Assembly (NCBI GenBank): GCA_029237685.1
Contig: JAQZBV010000033.1
Span: 1 to 63,763 of the forward strand
DNA: 63,763 nt
Direction of reading: 5' to 3'
From: Cytophagaceae bacterium
Lineage (GTDB): Bacteria; Bacteroidota; Bacteroidia; Cytophagales; Cytophagaceae
In this document: piece after piece, positions 49,512-57,495 of the stretch
Numbering within the stretch: the first letter of the stretch is position 1
How the letters are laid out: the number at the start of each line of letters is the position of its first letter
The notes under the pieces: model-generated
The model's input: only the letters and a program-made list of their open reading frames with translations
Databases searched by the model: none
Told to the model about the DNA's origin: nothing
Made by a program: the position numbers and the translations under genes

Positions 49512-50303
49512 TTAAATCTTAATGTAGTGTTGTTGAAATTGTTGATCTTCTTTCTTTCTGTAATAAGGTATTTTCTTCAAATAGATCCTGAAAGCCTGCC
49601 AGTGAATAAGCACAATGACTTTCACTGTAATGAATGGAATAGAAAAGAATCGCTTCAACAGATTGAAATCAGACCATTTCTCTTTCACTCCCGAAATCGA
49701 ACTCAATAAGAATCGATCTCCTTTTGCATTTGTATAATCATCTACACGCTGCAAAATCTTTTCCCCTGGTACTTTTAGAATAAAATGAAACCATGTATTT
49801 GCCTTTGAAAAGGGCGACACATAAAAATTCTTAAGTACCATCGTAGAGAAAGTATCCCCTACAAGATCATCGGCATTCATCAGGTACAATTTCATTTCAC
49901 CAAATGTATTACTGACTTCGGCGATGGCACAAAACGGTTTGTTATCTTCATCAAACAAATAATAAAACGAAACAGGATTGAACAAGTAACCTACCGTCGT
50001 CAAATTGCTCAGTAAAGTAATGCGATACGGTACCGTATGTATTCCTTTACTTTGGATGTATTCCTTTACTTTTAGTTTTACTGAAGAAGCTCTTTCTAAA
50101 ATGCCTTCCGTAGTATTTGCATGGTTTTTATTGTAAAAGCTGAAGAGGTTGAACCGATTCCAACCGAATAGCCAGTTCTTCTTTGTCAATAGCGGTAATT
50201 CATCCAGGTCTATGTAGAACATGAATACATCGTAACTGAACTTGTTCTTTTTAGGAGCAAGTCGATGATGCATGACCGTACATTTATATATACAAGAATT
50301 CAT
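49512..50303 (-). CDS. DUF1365 protein
   Basis: A 263-aa protein of the DUF1365 family. It begins MNSCIYKCTVMHHRLAPKKNKFSYDVFMFYIDLDEL, with RITLLSNLTTVGYLFNPVSFYYLFDEDNKP and EVSNTFGEMKLYLMN, the conserved blocks. The molecular function is not known, but the gene recurs next to CFA-like methyltransferases and FAD-dependent amine-oxidase-like genes in several phyla. It has one probable hydrophobic segment near the C-terminus (FFSIPFITVKVIVLIHWQAF). It is the third gene from the end of the cluster. Confidence 0.9.
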   Translation of the reverse strand: MNSCIYKCTVMHHRLAPKKNKFSYDVFMFYIDLDELPLLTKKNWLFGWNRFNLFSFYNKNHANTTEGILERASSVKLKVKEYIQSKGIHTVPYRITLLSNLTTVGYLFNPVSFYYLFDEDNKPFCAIAEVSNTFGEMKLYLMNADDLVGDTFSTMVLKNFYVSPFSKANTWFHFILKVPGEKILQRVDDYTNAKGDRFLLSSISGVKEKWSDFNLLKRFFSIPFITVKVIVLIHWQAFRIYLKKIPYYRKKEDQQFQQHYIKI

Positions 50304-50373
50304 CGTTTCTATCTTTATTATACCTACGCAATAAAGATGGTTAATGGATTTTATGATTAATTAAGCTGTCGTG

Positions 50374-50399
50374 CCTCCTAGCTCCTAGCTCATTCCTAT
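50374..50399. repeat. CTCCTAGCTCCTAGCTC word array (single arm)
   Basis: CCTCCTAGCTCCTAGCTCAT overlaps the end of the flavoprotein gene by 4 bp. It matches the right arm of the palindrome at 43929-43988, but no left arm is obvious here. Confidence 0.6.
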
Positions 50400-51655
50400 T
50401 TATCTTCCCACACATCTTTACCGGTCAATTTTGCACATAAATTCACCGCAGAAGTAAAGGCGTCTTCATGAAAGCCATATTTGAAATAACTTCCACAGAA
50501 ATACACCCGACCATTTTCATTTAACTTGTGCAATTCACGTTGTGCTTTGTAGGCTTCAGGCGTGAAGATCGGATGCTCGTACTCGATCGTTTTGAGTATT
50601 TTAGAAGGATGAACAGTATTAGGCTGGTTGATCGATAGAAAATAATCGTTCTTCTTCGATATATCCTGAAGCTTGTTCATGTAATAAATGGTGTGCGCCA
50701 CCAACTCGCTATTCACCTGTTCAATCCTGTAATTCCACGCAGACCACGTCTTTTTGATCTTAGGCATCAAGGAAGCATCGGTGTGAAGCGTCGCGATATT
50801 TTTTTGGTATTTAAATGGACTCAATAAAGATTTCTCGAGGTAATTCGCATCCCCTAACAAAGACAAGGCCTGATCGGCATGACAAGCGAAAATCACTTTA
50901 TCAAATTCCGCTTCTCCTCCCTGCTCGTCGTAGACTTTTACTTTATCTCCTAAGCGAACCACTATTTTCACCTTTGCATTCGTTTTAATCTTATCCTTGA
51001 AAGGAGCGATCAACTTGTCGCGGTAAGCCCAACTGCCGTTACGGACGGTCTTCCACTGGTATTGCGTAGACAAACCTAATAGTCCATGGTTTTTGAAAAA
51101 TCTTACCAAGGCGACAGCCGGAAACTTAATGGTAATGTCTATAGGTGTAGACCAAAGTGCCGAGCTCATTGGAGCCAGGTACTTGTATAAAAAATCATCG
51201 CTGTAGCCTTCTTCCCTCACAAAATCAGCCATCGAGTATTTTTCATACATCGGATTATCCAAGATCTTTGTACACTCTTTGTTAAAGCGACCGATTTCAA
51301 GGATAAATTTGATGAACTTAAGGCTGAATATATTTTTTCGCTGAGCGAAGATGAGGTTCAAACTGGAACCGCAATATTCTAAATTGCTTGGTACGTGTTG
51401 AACACTGAACGACATGTCTGTATTATAGACATCCACTTGCAATTGCTTGAACAAACGTACCAAATTAGGATACGTAATGTCATTGAATACAATAAAACCC
51501 GTATCAACAGGCTTATCCCCTTCTACGTAAGCGGTATTGGTATGACCACCTATGTAATTGTTTTGCTCGTAGAAAGTCAGGTTATACTTCTTGTGTAAAA
51601 AATGGCCGCATCCCATACCGGCAATGCCAGTGCCTATAATTGCTATATTCTTCAT
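50396..51655 (-). CDS. FAD-dependent amine-oxidase-like flavoprotein of the CFA cluster
   Basis: A 419-aa flavoprotein with the dinucleotide fold IAIIGTGIAGMGCGHFLHKKYNLTFYEQNNYIGGHTNT at the N-terminus and PVDTGFIVFNDITYPNLVRLFKQLQV after it. FKYGFHEDAFTSAVNLCAKL closes the FAD domain. It belongs to the amine-oxidase/phytoene-desaturase superfamily and is the type found beside DUF1365 and CFA-like genes. A dehydrogenase or desaturase role on methylated acyl chains is plausible. I chose the ATG at 51655; a GTG at 51667 would add four residues. Confidence 0.9.
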   Translation of the reverse strand: MKNIAIIGTGIAGMGCGHFLHKKYNLTFYEQNNYIGGHTNTAYVEGDKPVDTGFIVFNDITYPNLVRLFKQLQVDVYNTDMSFSVQHVPSNLEYCGSSLNLIFAQRKNIFSLKFIKFILEIGRFNKECTKILDNPMYEKYSMADFVREEGYSDDFLYKYLAPMSSALWSTPIDITIKFPAVALVRFFKNHGLLGLSTQYQWKTVRNGSWAYRDKLIAPFKDKIKTNAKVKIVVRLGDKVKVYDEQGGEAEFDKVIFACHADQALSLLGDANYLEKSLLSPFKYQKNIATLHTDASLMPKIKKTWSAWNYRIEQVNSELVAHTIYYMNKLQDISKKNDYFLSINQPNTVHPSKILKTIEYEHPIFTPEAYKAQRELHKLNENGRVYFCGSYFKYGFHEDAFTSAVNLCAKLTGKDVWEDK

Positions 51656-51673
51656 AATTGTTTTCACTCAAAA

Positions 51674-52249
51674 TTAAGGACCTACTTTCGGATACATGAT
51701 TTTTACCAGGTAACTCTTTCCTTTCTTATCGTTGATATTAGAAAGGCCTTCGTACTTGATGATGCGCTTAGTAGATACTTTGTAGGTCACACGTATCGGA
51801 TCGACCAATTTTCTCAGCATATAATTATCAGGTTCCATTTTGAAAACGATTTCATCGTTTTGTTGAGAATCCTTGTACAACGTTTTTAACGTTTCTTTAT
51901 TATTCTTTCGAAACTTAAAAACCAGTTTATTACCGGAATACGAAACGCCCTCCGTATAACCATCACGGTAATCGTTTTGTTCGAAAGCCGGAGTAACTTT
52001 ATTTCCGGAATAGTCGACGATTTTTCTGGCAATTACTGTTCCGGCGGAGTCCTTGTATTGAATGGTTGTTTGTTTCAATACATGATGATCCATCGTTTCC
52101 TTATGTTCCTCCAGGTAGTAAAATTGATTTGACTTCAAGTCTGTCGCAATCCCTTGATAACTGAGGTATTCTTCTTCTACAGTCCATTTTGCGCAAACAA
52201 AAAAGAAAGAAAAGATAATCAGGCCGAGTGTATAGATGCGCGTATTCAT
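51674..52249 (-). CDS. Exported hypothetical protein of the CFA cluster
   Basis: A 191-aa protein beginning MNTRIYTLGLIIFSFFFVCA, a probable signal peptide. The mature part is beta-rich with repeated short charged strands (YLSYQGIATDLKSNQFYYLEEHKETMD and the YSGNKLVFKFRKNNK region), suggesting a lipocalin-like or jelly-roll periplasmic protein. It may play the part DUF3833-type proteins play in similar clusters, but I cannot claim homology. ATGs at 52264 and 52249 are both possible. The gaps to its neighbours are short (18 bp and about 45 bp). Confidence 0.75.
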   Translation of the reverse strand: MNTRIYTLGLIIFSFFFVCAKWTVEEEYLSYQGIATDLKSNQFYYLEEHKETMDHHVLKQTTIQYKDSAGTVIARKIVDYSGNKVTPAFEQNDYRDGYTEGVSYSGNKLVFKFRKNNKETLKTLYKDSQQNDEIVFKMEPDNYMLRKLVDPIRVTYKVSTKRIIKYEGLSNINDKKGKSYLVKIMYPKVGP

Positions 52250-52294
52250 ATCTGTAGCTTTCATACATATACGAACAGGCCAGAACACCTGGAT

Positions 52295-53323
52295 TTACCT
52301 TTTCTCAAATAAATAGTGGCTTACAAACCACTCATTGCCATGATCATAACCCCATAGCTCAGCACAGGACATGAAAAATATTCTCCAATAGACCCTCCAT
52401 TTCACTGCTTGGTCTTTGCCATAGGTTTTCTCAAAAAGAGGCATGATGATGTCTTTGTGCTGATCCATCTTGCGTAGCCAGGCCTCTGACGTTTTGGAAT
52501 AGTGTGTTCCATTCACCCTCCAATGGTTTTTAATTTTAAAATGTTCCTGAAAATACAAGAGGTAATGATCAGAAGGCATCATACCACCGGTAAAGAAATA
52601 TTTTGACATCCAATCTGTATCGTCTTTTACTTCGAACAAATACGTCAATTCTTTATGCGTGAAAATATGAATGAACATCTTCGCTCCATCTTTCAGAAAG
52701 CCTGAAATCTTTTCGAACAACTGCGCATGATTGCGCATGTGCTCAAACATTTCTACTGATACAATCCTGTCGAAACGGACATCGGTGGTAAATACATTAA
52801 TGTCTGCTGTAATGATCTTCACATTGCTCAAACCTCTTTGTCTGGCCATCTCTTCTATGTGCGCGCGTTGTGTAGCTGAATTCGATACGGCAAAAATATT
52901 GGCATCGGGAAATTTCTTAGCCATGAATAAAGTCAAAGAACCCCAGCCGCAGCCTAGTTCTAAAATGTCCATTCCATCCTTCAGCTCCGCACGTTGACAA
53001 GTCAATTCCAACATGTCATCTTCCGATTTGTCAAAATCAGTGTTGTCGTCTTTCCAATACCCACTGCTGTACTTCAAATTTTTACCCAATACATGAAGGT
53101 AAAATTGTGTCGGTACTTCGTAATGCTGTTCGTTGGCAGCCTTTGTTTCTACAGCTATAGCGGAACTTCTGAAGGATTTAAGTAAATCCATGAAACGTTG
53201 CTGCTGCACTTCCAGATCGGGATGCGTTTCATCCTTGATGCGTTGCTTTAATAAATTTCGGATGCCTTGACGAATCAAAAAATCAGGAACTAAATTCTTT
53301 TCTAATAAACCTGTGTACCACAT
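52295..53323 (-). CDS. CFA-family SAM-dependent methyltransferase, second copy
   Basis: A 342-aa protein. HYEVPTQFYLHVLGKNLKYSSGYW is the CFA family signature, and DILELGCGWGSLTLFMAKKFPDANIFAVSNSATQR the SAM site. The N-terminal lipid-binding extension of classical CFA synthases is shortened; the shape is that of the coclaurine N-methyltransferase/SAM-CFA-like subgroup. It differs much from the 414-aa copy, so the two probably act on different steps or positions. It is separated by a repeat palindrome from the DUF1295 gene. Confidence 0.9.
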   Translation of the reverse strand: MWYTGLLEKNLVPDFLIRQGIRNLLKQRIKDETHPDLEVQQQRFMDLLKSFRSSAIAVETKAANEQHYEVPTQFYLHVLGKNLKYSSGYWKDDNTDFDKSEDDMLELTCQRAELKDGMDILELGCGWGSLTLFMAKKFPDANIFAVSNSATQRAHIEEMARQRGLSNVKIITADINVFTTDVRFDRIVSVEMFEHMRNHAQLFEKISGFLKDGAKMFIHIFTHKELTYLFEVKDDTDWMSKYFFTGGMMPSDHYLLYFQEHFKIKNHWRVNGTHYSKTSEAWLRKMDQHKDIIMPLFEKTYGKDQAVKWRVYWRIFFMSCAELWGYDHGNEWFVSHYLFEKR

Positions 53324-53361
53324 GACAATCGTAATTTTAGTGCGAATATAATTTTGATAGA

Positions 53362-53450
53362 TAACTGAAAACTGAAAACTGAGAACTGAATTGATGATCT
53401 GATTTCAGTTTTCAATCTCAGTTTTCAGTTTTCAGTTTTCTGCTCTCAGA
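53362..53450. repeat. ACTGAAAACTG word palindrome
   Basis: AACTGAAAACTGAAAACTGA faces CAGTTTTCAATCTCAGTTTT and two further CAGTTTT units. The right part is coding: the last residues of the DUF1295 protein (SRKLKTEN) are the repeat read in reverse. The words match those at 41543-41676. Confidence 0.8.
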
Positions 53451-54224
53451 TCTCTTAATCCAGGGAACAAAAGCTGATGTCGTGCGCTGATAACGGAGAT
53501 AACTTTCTCCTCTAGTACTAGCCATGTGTTCTTCCGTGGTTTTCACACCTGTTACATTATTCAGGAAATGCCACATGAGTAAAGGGCAATAGAGGGCCAT
53601 CCATCCATACGTTGTAGGCAGAGCGATTAAAAATATAGCTACCCATACCAACCATTCAAAGAAGTAATTAGGATGTCGTGAATAGTTCCATAGTCCTGCT
53701 TTACAAATACCGCCTTTAGGCGCTGTCTCTTTATACTGTTTCAGCTGATAATCCGCCACCGTTTCACCCAACACGCCTATCCATAACAGAGCGTAACCGA
53801 TCCATTCCACGATCGAAAACTCCGTGCTGGAATTGTTCAATATCCAGATGAAAGGAATAGATAAGGCTGCAGCGGTAATGGCTTGAAATTCAAAAAACAG
53901 AAACAGGTTTTTGTTGGCTTTCGGTCCCCATTCCCTGCGCAATTGAGCATAGCGCAAGTCTTCTTCTTTTCCCCAGTTGCGCACAAACAAATGAATCCCT
54001 AAACGAAGACACCACAAAGAAACCAATCCTATGAATAGGTATTGACGCACTTCGTAGCCATCCGTAAACAGGGCGTATACTAATGCAGAGACCATAAAGC
54101 TGATGGCCCAGATAATATCTACAATACCGGCATTTTTATTTTTCAACTGCAACAGCCATACCCCAAACATTAAAAGAGAAATGGTGAGAAAGGAAAGAAG
54201 AAAAAGGTACAGCGTCGTCATCAT
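53418..54224 (-). CDS. DUF1295 membrane protein (steroid 5-alpha-reductase fold)
   Basis: A 268-aa protein with about seven membrane segments. GLWNYSRHPNYFFEWLVWVAIFL is the steroid 5-alpha-reductase/isoprenylcysteine methyltransferase-type cofactor region, and RQYLFIGLVSLWCLRLGIHLFVRNWG is typical of DUF1295. Such enzymes use NADPH or SAM on lipid substrates. It starts 4 bp inside the end of the DUF1475-like gene. Its C-terminal tail RSESRKLKTEN is encoded by an intergenic-type word repeat, so the original stop may have been lost. Confidence 0.9.
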   Translation of the reverse strand: MMTTLYLFLLSFLTISLLMFGVWLLQLKNKNAGIVDIIWAISFMVSALVYALFTDGYEVRQYLFIGLVSLWCLRLGIHLFVRNWGKEEDLRYAQLRREWGPKANKNLFLFFEFQAITAAALSIPFIWILNNSSTEFSIVEWIGYALLWIGVLGETVADYQLKQYKETAPKGGICKAGLWNYSRHPNYFFEWLVWVAIFLIALPTTYGWMALYCPLLMWHFLNNVTGVKTTEEHMASTRGESYLRYQRTTSAFVPWIKRSESRKLKTEN

Positions 54225-54571
54225 TACACCTCACGTTTAGTCTGCACCAAAATATCTTTAATCCCATCGGTCGGTTTAGCACGAAACAATTGAATCAATA
54301 CATAAGCTATAGTGCCTATACTTCCTAAGCAAAAGAATAAGACCGCCCATAAGAAAATAAGGAAGATGTTTTTCTCCTTATAAATAACCCATAAATAAAT
54401 CAATAGAATATTCGCATAGAAGTCCCACAACGTAGCCCGCATCCATGGGATGGAAGCGAGGTAATCCCACTCCTGAAATAAATTGGATTCCAGAGAAGTA
54501 CTGACCACGATGTAAATCATAAAGACCAGTGCGACGAGCAAGACATATTTTAAAATCTGTACCATGAGCAT
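54224..54571 (-). CDS. DUF1475-like small membrane protein
   Basis: A 115-aa protein with three membrane segments (LKYVLLVALVFMIYIVVST, FYANILLIYLWVIY, FLIFLWAVLFFCLGSIGTIAYVLIQLF). EWDYLASIPWMRATLWDFYANI is the pattern I associate with DUF1475, a family also met in plants. The frame reaches a GTG at 54604; I prefer the ATG at 54571 (or 54565), which gives a compact membrane protein. It is the first gene of the cluster, and its stop TAATG overlaps the DUF1295 start. Confidence 0.78.
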   Translation of the reverse strand: MLMVQILKYVLLVALVFMIYIVVSTSLESNLFQEWDYLASIPWMRATLWDFYANILLIYLWVIYKEKNIFLIFLWAVLFFCLGSIGTIAYVLIQLFRAKPTDGIKDILVQTKREV

Positions 54572-54646
54572 ACTTACGTTTGGATGTTGAGCATTGGATT
54601 TCACCCTTCAAATTTTTCCAAAATACCTTTCAGGAAATAAGGGACG

Positions 54647-54692
54647 AGCCAGGAGCAAGGAGGGACAAAGTTATCCTTCCTTGCTCCTGGCT
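54647..54692. repeat. GCCAGGAGCAAGGAGG palindrome
   Basis: AGCCAGGAGCAAGGAGG (54647-54663) pairs with CCTTCCTTGCTCCTGGCT (54675-54692). It belongs to the AGGAGCAAGG word family of 43929-43988, here between divergent transcription units. Confidence 0.8.
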
Positions 54693-54735
54693 AGACAGAA
54701 CAGTTGGAACCTGAAAATGTTTTGAATCATGAGCA

Positions 54736-54761
54736 AACAGGGTATTACCGAATACCCTGTT
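54736..54761. promoter_or_regulatory. Perfect 11-bp hairpin upstream of the TonB operon
   Basis: AACAGGGTATT (54736-54746) and AATACCCTGTT (54751-54761) enclose ACCG; a second CAGGGTATTTT follows at once. It lies upstream of the likely promoter, so it is either an operator or a terminator protecting the operon from upstream transcription. Confidence 0.5.
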
Positions 54762-54782
54762 CAGGGTATTTTGCAACTCCTA

Positions 54783-54841
54783 TTTGGAACTATTCTAAAC
54801 AAGAACCTACCTTCGTGCAATAAATTGATTCAGAATCAATT
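54783..54841 (+). promoter_or_regulatory. Promoter with 19-bp Fur-like palindrome
   Basis: TTTG (54783-54786), 21 nt and TACCTTCG (54808-54815) approximate the phylum's promoter. The perfect 9-1-9 palindrome AATTGATTCAGAATCAATT (54823-54841) then covers the expected start of transcription, 62 bp before the receptor ATG. Size and symmetry resemble a Fur box, although the bases are not the E. coli consensus; iron control is inferred from the genes it precedes. Confidence 0.6.
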
Positions 54842-54903
54842 GCTTAACTCCATTGTGGGGAAACAAATTTCTGAATCTCAGTTGTTTAAACATAAAAAAC
54901 CGA

Positions 54904-57435
54904 ATGGCTACACTTTACTTCTCCATCTCCAGAATCTTAAAAACAAGACAAAGTCATTTCCTGGCTCTTCTATTCTCCACTTTATTAACCTTTCCACTCG
55001 CCGCACAAGTTTCTGAAAACGGCACTGTGAAAGGAAAGGTCATTACTGCCGACAGTCTTAATGCGGAGTTGGTGGTAGTAGGTCTAAAAGGTATTAATAA
55101 AGGTGCTACGACTAACAAAGAAGGTGAATTCACCATTGACCAAGTGCCTGCAGGCAGTTATACCTTAGTGGTGCAAATTGTCGGTTATGAAACCATTGAA
55201 ACACCTGTACAAGTGCAAGCAGGAGAAACAACAACGGTTGAAAACATCCAATTGAAAGAAGATTCTAAAACCCTGCATGAAGTAGTGGTAGAAGGAAATA
55301 GGAATAAATTTGCGCAGAGAGAAAGCGACTACGTAGCACGCCTTCCTATCAGCAACCTGGAGAATCCGCAAGTATACAATACCGTAACAAAAGAGTTGAT
55401 GCAGGAACAAGTGATTGTCAATTTTGACGATGCAATTAAAAACACACCAGGTGTAACCAAATTATGGACATCAACAGGCCGTGGTAGTGACGGTGCAGGA
55501 TACTTTTCGATGAGAGGTTTTAGTGTACAACCCTCTCTGGTGAACGGCATAGCCGGCCAAACGAACGGTGGTATAGATCCTGCCAACATTGAAAAACTTG
55601 AATCAATAAAAGGTCCTTCAGGAACATTATTTGGAAGCAGTTTGATTTCTTTCGGAGGTTTGCTGAACATCGTGACTAAAAAGCCTTACGAAACGTTTGG
55701 AGGAGAGATCAGTTACACAGCAGGTACCTTTGACCTAAACCGAATTACATTGGATGTAAACAGTCCAATCAATAAAGAAAAAACTTTGCTGGTTAGATTG
55801 AACAGTGCCTATCACTACGAAGGGAGTTTCCAGGATGCCGGATTTCAGAAAAAATTATTTGTAGCACCTAGTATAACGTACAAATTCAATAATAGACTTT
55901 CTGTGAATGTCACAACAGAAATCATGAACAGTGAGGGAACTAATCCATTGTCAGTATTTCTGAACCGTGAAAGAGCTTTGATCCGCAAAACAATTGATGA
56001 ATTGGACATCGACTGGAAGAAATCATTTACCAGCAACGACATCACTATCAAAAACCAAACGATCAATATTTTTGGACAAATTAATTATAGAATCAACGAT
56101 CAATGGACATCACAAACTAATCTTTCCAGAAGCATCAGAACATCTGACGGATATTATTCTTATGTCATGTTCCAGGATAGAGTTGGATTGACATTTAATG
56201 GAGTTCCAGCAGTTAACAATGACGATACCTTAAACCGATTGATCTCCGATCAAACGGCAGTCGGTAAAACTACACAAGCACAGCAAAATTTTATCGGAGA
56301 TTTTAAAATAGGAAAGATGCGTAACCGTCTTGTAGCGGGAGTTGATTTCTTAAGTCTTGTGTTGCACAACAACAGCACTCCGTACATATTGTTTGACAGA
56401 GTAAATGCTCGCAGTTTCACTCCTGTCACAGGATCATCAGATCCTAATAATACTCAATACAATAAATTAAACGAGGAAGCTCTTGCAGCTAAAATAGCAG
56501 CCAGCACTCAAACCAATTCAAAGACAGGAAGTGAGACACGCACCTACAGTGCGTATGTATCCAACGTATTAAATGTTACGCCTAAACTTTTGTTAATGGC
56601 CAGCTTACGCTTCGATCACTTTGTGAACATGGGAAGCTATAACTACGCCAACAATACCACCACAGCGAACACAGAATATTCGCAAAATGCCTTGTCTCCT
56701 AAATTAGGTGTGGTATACCAAATTGTGAAAGACAAAGTCAGTGTATTTGGTAATTACATGAATGGTTACCGAAATGTAGCGCCTGTTACATCGCTACTAC
56801 CGGATGAATTTCCTGGTACGTTCAAACCTCAACAAGCCAATCAAATGGAAGGCGGAGTAAAACTGGAAGCCTTTAACCAGAAACTCAGCATGACGGTATG
56901 TTACTACAACTTATTGGTGACTAATATCACAAGATCAGAATCTGTTACTCGTAATGCTATCAATTATAACGTAACCGTTCAAAATGGTTCACAGCAAAGT
57001 GAAGGTTTCGAAGTGGACTTGATTGCCAGCCCAATTCAGGGACTAAACCTGATTGGAGGTTATGCCTTTAACGAAAGTAAAATACTTAAAAGTGCTCCTT
57101 CGACAGAAGGAAGAAGACCGACTACTGCCGGAGGCAAGCATCAAGCAAACGCATGGATCAGCTATACATTGACTCAAGGAAAAGTAAAAGGTTTGGGTGC
57201 CGGTTTGGGTGGTAACTACATGAGCGAAAACATCATCACCAATTCATTAGCAACAGGCGAATTTGCATTGCCTTCTTACGTAGTAGCAAATGCGACGGTA
57301 TTTTATGGAACACCTAGATACCGTGTCGCTATTAAAGTAGACAACCTTACCAACGAAGCTTACTATGCCGGATGGAGTACCATCGAACGTCAAATGCCAA
57401 GACGTTTTATGGCCAGCTTTACATTTAAATTTTAA
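54904..57435 (+). CDS. TonB-dependent siderophore receptor, copy 1
   Basis: An 843-aa outer-membrane receptor. A signal region (SHFLALLFSTLLTFPLAAQ) is followed by a carboxypeptidase-like regulatory domain (about 38-120, GTVKGKVITADSLNAELVVVGL), a plug (NPQVYNTVTKELMQEQVIVNFDDAIKNTPGV, YFSMRGF, KLESIKGPSGTLFG) and a 22-strand barrel ending in RRFMASFTFKF with terminal Phe. It is of the FhuA/ferric-siderophore kind. I chose the ATG at 54904; an ATG at 54853 is in frame but adds a poor leader. It is the first gene of an iron-uptake unit. Confidence 0.92.
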   Translation: MATLYFSISRILKTRQSHFLALLFSTLLTFPLAAQVSENGTVKGKVITADSLNAELVVVGLKGINKGATTNKEGEFTIDQVPAGSYTLVVQIVGYETIETPVQVQAGETTTVENIQLKEDSKTLHEVVVEGNRNKFAQRESDYVARLPISNLENPQVYNTVTKELMQEQVIVNFDDAIKNTPGVTKLWTSTGRGSDGAGYFSMRGFSVQPSLVNGIAGQTNGGIDPANIEKLESIKGPSGTLFGSSLISFGGLLNIVTKKPYETFGGEISYTAGTFDLNRITLDVNSPINKEKTLLVRLNSAYHYEGSFQDAGFQKKLFVAPSITYKFNNRLSVNVTTEIMNSEGTNPLSVFLNRERALIRKTIDELDIDWKKSFTSNDITIKNQTINIFGQINYRINDQWTSQTNLSRSIRTSDGYYSYVMFQDRVGLTFNGVPAVNNDDTLNRLISDQTAVGKTTQAQQNFIGDFKIGKMRNRLVAGVDFLSLVLHNNSTPYILFDRVNARSFTPVTGSSDPNNTQYNKLNEEALAAKIAASTQTNSKTGSETRTYSAYVSNVLNVTPKLLLMASLRFDHFVNMGSYNYANNTTTANTEYSQNALSPKLGVVYQIVKDKVSVFGNYMNGYRNVAPVTSLLPDEFPGTFKPQQANQMEGGVKLEAFNQKLSMTVCYYNLLVTNITRSESVTRNAINYNVTVQNGSQQSEGFEVDLIASPIQGLNLIGGYAFNESKILKSAPSTEGRRPTTAGGKHQANAWISYTLTQGKVKGLGAGLGGNYMSENIITNSLATGEFALPSYVVANATVFYGTPRYRVAIKVDNLTNEAYYAGWSTIERQMPRRFMASFTFKF

Positions 57436-57444
57436 TCATATAAG

Positions 57445-57476
57445 AACTCCTAAGCCATCACTTAGGAGTTTTTTAT
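57445..57476 (+). terminator. Terminator between receptor 1 and PepSY gene
   Basis: AACTCCTAAG (57445-57454) and CTTAGGAGTT (57461-57470) form a perfect 10-bp stem with loop CCATCA and a TTTTTT tail. It may partly end transcription so that the receptor is made in excess of the downstream PepSY protein. Confidence 0.88.
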
Positions 57477-57495
57477 TCACCATACTTTTTAAACG

